Of a DNA stretch of 64,000 nucleotides, positions 59,762 through 64,000 are shown one piece after another. The stretch lies in contig NZ_CP045369.1 in the NCBI RefSeq assembly GCF_009363535.1, forward strand, positions 3,359,001-3,423,000, written 5' to 3'. Numbering within the stretch: the stretch's first letter is position 1; every line of letters starts with the position of its first letter. A program made the translations under genes and the position numbers. The DNA comes from Microbulbifer sp. THAF38. GTDB taxonomy: Bacteria; Pseudomonadota; Gammaproteobacteria; Pseudomonadales; Cellvibrionaceae. The notes below the pieces were generated by a model. It was given only the letters and a program-made list of their open reading frames with translations, had not been told where the DNA came from and did not search any database.

Positions 59762-61111
59762 TTAATGGCTATGTGCAGCGCCGGACTTTTCAATATCCGC
59801 TTTGATCAGGTAGCTGTTCTCGGTGACATAGCGATCACCCTCATTGAGGCCACTCAGCACTTCGGTTACAGTGCCGTCGCTACGGCCGAGTTTTAGTGGA
59901 CGAATTTCATAGGTTTCTCCCACTTTGATAAATACCACCGTCCAATCGCGGAAAGGTTGTAGTGCACGATTCTCGACCACTAAAGGCACAGATTTTTCAT
60001 TGGTTACTACTTGGCCTTGGACCATTAGATCGGTAGTCCAGAGCTCATTGGGGTTTTCAATCACCGCTCTTGCAATCGCGAAGGGCTGACCATTACTGCT
60101 CGGAGCAAGGCTGCTGATAGTTGACTCAAAAGAACGCTCACCAGCTGTAATTGAAACCTGTTGCCCTAATTTGATCTGATCGCGACGCATCGGAAATACT
60201 TGCAACTCAGCCCACAGCTGGTCGTAGTTAGCTATGGTAAACAGCACCCGTTCGCCACTGAATTCACCTTGGCTGGCTTGCTTATCAATTATCTGACCGC
60301 TAATAGGAGCGACCAATGGATAAATTTGCAAGCTGTCATTGGATTCGATAGAAGCAAGCTCTTCCCCTTTCGCTACCAAATCGCCAAGCGTTTTTTTAAC
60401 AGTGATTACGGTTCCTGGGTAACGTGCACGCACATGACTGAGGTTACGATGATCTATCGCAGTTTTACCATATAAGGTAACGCTTTCTTTAATTATACCT
60501 GGAGCAGCAATTGCAGTTTTAATGCCTGCCTTTTTTGCCATTTGTTCAGAGATCTGCACTCGACCTTCATGGGACTCATAATCCCAACTTGTGCGCTCGC
60601 CGTTGTAAAAAACAGAAACGGCAACATCAAAAGAGTGAGGTTCCTTTACTACGCCTTCACCGCGGTAATACCCAACACTATCCTCCCAGGCAAAGGGTAT
60701 TTGATCCACTTTTCCACCAAGTCTTTCAAGCTCTACGGAAACACGAGCATTCTCTAAAGGTTTACCATTAAGAGAAATCCAGGCTCGAAACTCTGGCTTT
60801 ACACCACTTTCATAAATAAGCAACTCGGCCGTTAGATCCCCCTCAGTCAGTAAACGGCCACCATTGGGGCCCTTTTCCTCCTGATGCTCATCATGTCCGC
60901 CATGGTTATCACTATGTCCATGACTAGAGAATTGTTTCCCTTCCTGTTCATCATGCTCATCATGGCTATCATTGGAGCCCAGCTCTTCATCTTGCTTAAC
61001 ATGTTCATCATGACCACCATTTGCATGACCCAGGCTTGCAATCCAAAATCCAGAGAAAATGAGGAGTATGGATAATATTGCCAGGCGAATTACTTTACTT
61101 AATCTGCTCAT
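59762..61111 (-). CDS. czcB: CzcB-type periplasmic adaptor with His-rich N-terminus
   Basis: The product is about 449 residues. After a membrane/signal segment (VIRLAILSILLIFSGFWIA) a His/Glu/Asp-rich stretch of about 60 residues (HGHSDNHGGHDEHQEEK and similar) probably binds metal ions. The adaptor follows: lipoyl/barrel-sandwich hybrid (HVRARYPGTVITVKKTLGD), beta-barrel and membrane-proximal domain (NEGDRYVTENSYLIKADIE). It links CzcA to CzcC. The ATG at 61111 is used; a TTG at 61123 also fits. It is encoded 14 bases after czcC. Confidence 0.9.
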   Translation of the reverse strand: MSRLSKVIRLAILSILLIFSGFWIASLGHANGGHDEHVKQDEELGSNDSHDEHDEQEGKQFSSHGHSDNHGGHDEHQEEKGPNGGRLLTEGDLTAELLIYESGVKPEFRAWISLNGKPLENARVSVELERLGGKVDQIPFAWEDSVGYYRGEGVVKEPHSFDVAVSVFYNGERTSWDYESHEGRVQISEQMAKKAGIKTAIAAPGIIKESVTLYGKTAIDHRNLSHVRARYPGTVITVKKTLGDLVAKGEELASIESNDSLQIYPLVAPISGQIIDKQASQGEFSGERVLFTIANYDQLWAELQVFPMRRDQIKLGQQVSITAGERSFESTISSLAPSSNGQPFAIARAVIENPNELWTTDLMVQGQVVTNEKSVPLVVENRALQPFRDWTVVFIKVGETYEIRPLKLGRSDGTVTEVLSGLNEGDRYVTENSYLIKADIEKSGAAHSH

Positions 61112-61125
61112 ATCTAAATCCAAAA

Positions 61126-62457
61126 TTATTTTCCGCTTCCTACACTCTCGGAACCTAAAGGCCCTGCTGTAAGCTGCTCAATCTCAGCGCCGAAAAGAAG
61201 TACAGACCGCGCTGCTTCGATTCGTGCACGTTCAGCATCGAGCAACTCTTCCCGAGCAACAATTAAGTCAAGATAAGAACTCCGGCCACGACGATAGGCA
61301 CGATCTACTTCAGTCAATGCCTCGCGAAGCTTAGGGATTACAGAATCCTGCAAACTGGAGACAGTAGCCAGGGCCTGTTCGCGACCGGTTACGGCAAGAA
61401 ATAGCTGAGGATAAAGTTGTAGTAATGCCGCCTCACGACGGAGCATAACCTCATCCAATTCAGTCATTGCTGTTAGCTCGGCACCACGATTGCGTTTTGC
61501 GGTAAAGAGTGGAACTTCGAAACCAGCTAAAGCTGTAGTTTCGTCAACAGCCCGATTCACGAGAAGACCTGCAAACCATCCAACATCAGGCTTTGAGTTG
61601 GACTGGGTGAGACGAAGCTGTGAAGCACTCAGTCGCTCTTCGGAAGCAAAGCGCGCTATAGCTGGGTTTTCCTGCGCACGCGCATAAAGTTCCTCAAAAC
61701 TAGCGCCGGGCTCAAAACGATAGAGCTCACTGGAGTCTACTCGATAATCTATACTCGGCTGTCCCCACAGAGCCGATAGGGCATGCCTGTAGTACACTAG
61801 CATGCTCTCATCCGTCTGCTTAGCGAGGCTTGCTTTTGTCAGGGCGGACTCCGCTCGTAGGCGTTCAGAAACCGGGCTAGCAGCAGCGCTGACTCTGGCG
61901 CTGACAGCGCTTAGCGTTTCACGTGCGAGTAATACCTTCTCCCTAGCCAATACAGCTAATTCCTGGGCAGCAAGAACCTGAGCATAGCGACGGATAACTT
62001 CTGCCAGAAGATCTAGCGCCTTAGCTTGCTCATCCGCGATCAGTAAATTACGCTGGGCATTGACTACATCTATTCGAGCTCTACGTTTATCTCCTAGCTC
62101 AATTACGGAGGATAAAGTTACCGTCAACTCAAGCTCATTGTCGGCATCATCCTCGGGATCTGGCGCATTATTGGAGCCACCATCACCAAAGTTCTTGTAT
62201 TGAGCCTCACCTCCTAGGCTTAACGCAGGCCGCAGTGCTGCAGTCTCTTCAGCACCATCTAGACCTCTTCTCTGTAATGGGAATACCGCAAGCTCCGGAT
62301 TCTGTGCGAGCGTCAGCTCAATCGCATCTGGTAATGTCAGTAAATCCCCCTCCTGCGCGGATACTGATTGCGCAGCTAAATACATTATCGCCACCATCAA
62401 CTGGAATATGGCACGACGACGAATCACACTCTCAGTGAGCGTGCAGTAAAAATCCAT
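61126..62457 (-). CDS. czcC: CzcC-type TolC-family outer-membrane efflux protein
   Basis: The product is 443 residues with a signal peptide ending near AAQSVSA. Two coiled-coil outer membrane efflux protein repeats follow (DAIELTLAQNPELAVFPLQR and RGRSSYLDLIVAREELLDAE). TolC-family trimers form the exit duct across the outer membrane. Position between the czcI-like gene and czcB fits the Czc tripartite system. The start is the first Met upstream of the signal sequence. Confidence 0.9.
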   Translation of the reverse strand: MDFYCTLTESVIRRRAIFQLMVAIMYLAAQSVSAQEGDLLTLPDAIELTLAQNPELAVFPLQRRGLDGAEETAALRPALSLGGEAQYKNFGDGGSNNAPDPEDDADNELELTVTLSSVIELGDKRRARIDVVNAQRNLLIADEQAKALDLLAEVIRRYAQVLAAQELAVLAREKVLLARETLSAVSARVSAAASPVSERLRAESALTKASLAKQTDESMLVYYRHALSALWGQPSIDYRVDSSELYRFEPGASFEELYARAQENPAIARFASEERLSASQLRLTQSNSKPDVGWFAGLLVNRAVDETTALAGFEVPLFTAKRNRGAELTAMTELDEVMLRREAALLQLYPQLFLAVTGREQALATVSSLQDSVIPKLREALTEVDRAYRRGRSSYLDLIVAREELLDAERARIEAARSVLLFGAEIEQLTAGPLGSESVGSGK

Positions 62458-62532
62458 GGGTATCTCCCAAGTCAGTTTTTAATTGCGCAAGGGGGCCTTG
62501 TAGCTCTCCTTACTCGCGCGGCATTAGAGCAA

Positions 62533-62934
62533 TCAGACTTGGGTTATAGGTGGGCGGAGTAGAGGGGTAAAATAACCACTGGGAACACGTGTATTGCCGA
62601 ATTCTCGATAATTAACGATTCCGCTCAGAATAGAGAGTAATGATTGACCTACCAGGGCGGTAAAGGTACTTCCATGGCAATGACAGCAGTGATTACATAA
62701 ATCCAGAAGAAACGAAGATTGATCAGCCTCATCCCCGCTGGAGGGGATCTGTAAGCTTAAATCAGAAGGGGAGCTGTCCGGTTGAAACGGTAAATTGCCG
62801 GGCAGATCTTCATCATGATGTAGAGACAGGTGATTCGTTACCTCCTGAACTTCTTCATGGCTATCATAGAATGCACCTGCGGTCTGAAAGACCATAAGCA
62901 CAATTAATAGAAATGATAGTCGAACTACATTCAT
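62533..62934 (-). CDS. CzcI-like exported Cys/His-rich protein
   Basis: The product is 133 residues with an N-terminal signal (MNVVRLSFLLIVLMVFQTAGA). A metal-binding-looking HLSLHHDEDLP region and CNHCCHCHGS follow, and the C-terminus ends in FTPLLRPPITQV. Small exported proteins of this shape (CzcI/DUF2946-like) sit at the head of czc operons and are thought to modulate metal response. ATG 62934 is chosen since it begins the signal peptide; longer frames to 62979 are possible. It lies about 75 bases before czcC. The family match is tentative. Confidence 0.6.
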   Translation of the reverse strand: MNVVRLSFLLIVLMVFQTAGAFYDSHEEVQEVTNHLSLHHDEDLPGNLPFQPDSSPSDLSLQIPSSGDEADQSSFLLDLCNHCCHCHGSTFTALVGQSLLSILSGIVNYREFGNTRVPSGYFTPLLRPPITQV

Positions 62935-63450
62935 AAAAGTTACAAAGAGACCAGAATCTACTGAATGGGATTCTAGCAAGTAAATTCAGACACCTCAACT
63001 TAACTCACTGCCCTAAAGTTATCATTAACCCCAAAGTGGCTATTTGGTCACACCTTCTCTCCAAGTGAGGAGTCAGCCTCTAGAAGAGGTCAATTTACAG
63101 TTAACGACACTTACACTAGTAAGGAGTCTATCGGTCCCATAGTCCACGGAATTTGGGTTGGAAAGGTAGAGCTTTAAAAGGGCTATATTCTTCAAGTAAT
63201 CGGGATGCGAGATCATAATACTAATGTTAAATTCATTAAGTAGATTAAAATTCTTTCAGGAACCGTTAACCTTGCATGAAAGTGGGGGATTAACTTTGAA
63301 TAAGCAGCCCAAATAAAAGTCTATGCGACATTCATTTAGGAATGATTTTGATAAGAGAGCTTTCGTGAAGTCTTAGGAGGTTTATTCAATTATACGAGAG
63401 GGCAGAGTTTAAATAAGCCCACATTATAACTTACCTTGGAGAACAAATGA
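62935..63450. other. Promoter region of the czc operon and downstream gene
   Basis: About 515 bases hold divergent promoters. On the minus strand TTGACC at 63088-63093 overlaps CCTCT-TCT-AGAGG (63077-63089), an inverted repeat that could bind a MerR-like regulator, but no -10 at the required 19-bp spacing was found. No gene was recognised. Confidence 0.35.
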
Positions 63451-64000
63451 ATGAAGACACTTACTCGTGAATACTTATCAGAAACCCCTATGCTTGACTT
63501 TGAGAATAAAACCATTCAGATGTTAATTGAAAATAAGAAATGGCGTAAGCTATCTCAGTATGACGCCATTGGTGCCATCTATAAGTTTGTTCGTGATGAT
63601 ATTTTATTTGGTTACAATAGTGATGATCGTATTCCGGCTAGCAGGGTACTGAAAGACGGGTACGGACAATGTAACACTAAAGGAACATTGCTAATGGCTT
63701 TGCTTCGCGCTGTTGGCATTCCTACACGCATTCATGGATTTACTATTTTTAAAGACCTTCAGAAAGGTGCCATACCTAGTTATCTATTCTATATCGTACC
63801 TGAACGAATTATCCACAGCTGGGTTGAAGTATATTCAAATGATAGGTGGATCAACCTTGAAGGATATATTATCGACCGCCCATACCTGAACAAAGTCCAA
63901 GAAGGGTTCCGTAATCAATGCTCTGAGTTTAAAGGCTATGGTATTGCCACAAAATGCCTACAAAACCCACCCATTGACTGGGAGGATAAAGATACATTTA
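63451..64000 (+). CDS. Transglutaminase-like superfamily protein, C-terminus cut by window edge
   Basis: The visible 183 residues begin MKTLTREYLSETPMLDFEN. The Cys-His-Asp triad of the transglutaminase-like/cysteine-protease fold is present in order: DGYGQCNTKGTLLMALLRA (Cys), IIHSWVEVY (His) and WINLEGYIID (Asp). Members include peptidases, amidases and protein cross-linkers; no subfamily can be assigned because the end lies outside the window. GGAG lies nine bases before the ATG. An alternative ATG four bases upstream is out of frame. Confidence 0.8.
   Translation, partial: MKTLTREYLSETPMLDFENKTIQMLIENKKWRKLSQYDAIGAIYKFVRDDILFGYNSDDRIPASRVLKDGYGQCNTKGTLLMALLRAVGIPTRIHGFTIFKDLQKGAIPSYLFYIVPERIIHSWVEVYSNDRWINLEGYIIDRPYLNKVQEGFRNQCSEFKGYGIATKCLQNPPIDWEDKDTF

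Overview
The window looks like chromosomal DNA of a marine-type gammaproteobacterium, plausibly a Microbulbifer-like member of the Cellvibrionales. This rests on the protein repertoire (purL/mltF divergent pair, sdhCDAB-sucAB-lpd-sucCD opposite gltA, arsenosugar genes, DUF2239-MATE pair), the moderately GC-rich core genes and Shine-Dalgarno-led starts. No rRNA, tRNA, phage or complete insertion sequence was recognised. The species assignment is inference.

Layout. 1-5238: a truncated DASS-family transporter, a small outer-membrane barrel protein, an orphan SLATT two-TM protein, a TrmH-like RNA methyltransferase, an aldo/keto reductase whose usual catalytic His is Gln, and a TfoX-like protein. 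5716-11471: purL and divergent mltF. 11594-17423: an NTF2-like gene, then a tight minus-strand arsenosugar-type operon (mtnP-arsS-TVP38-flavoprotein disulfide reductase-two glycosyltransferases) with no arsM in view. 17697-19649: a DUF2239-MATE efflux operon behind two palindromic operators. 19736-20545: an astacin-like metallopeptidase. 20931-33892: the TCA-cycle block, sdhCDAB-sucAB-lpdA-sucCD on the minus strand and gltA divergent.

34212-39233 holds a hemerythrin-like gene and a three-gene redox operon: a flavoprotein fused to a BFD-type 2Fe-2S domain and a membrane His-rich domain, an 11-haem-motif cytochrome c, and a mono-haem DUF3365 lipoprotein. Together they could carry electrons from cytosolic NAD(P)H across the inner membrane into the envelope. 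39785-40749 has three small conserved proteins.

41410-53116 is the most unusual part: eleven minus-strand genes with overlaps or short gaps, reading LuxE-like acyl-protein synthetase, IscU-like scaffold, cysteine desulfurase, fatty acyl-AMP ligase, acyl carrier protein, FMO-like flavoprotein, MMPL/RND transporter, LolA-like carrier, outer-membrane barrel, phosphopantetheinyl transferase and MaoC dehydratase. It reads as a self-contained pathway that activates a fatty acid on a dedicated carrier protein, may add sulfur and oxygen, and ships the lipid to the outer membrane. Its upstream region carries an FNR-like box and seven copies of a 13-bp tandem repeat.

53401-55541 is an AT-rich gene-poor tract with apparent decayed coding remnants. 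55542-62934 is a Co/Zn/Cd-type metal efflux island (CDF exporter, CzcA, CzcB, CzcC, CzcI-like). The window ends inside a transglutaminase-like gene.
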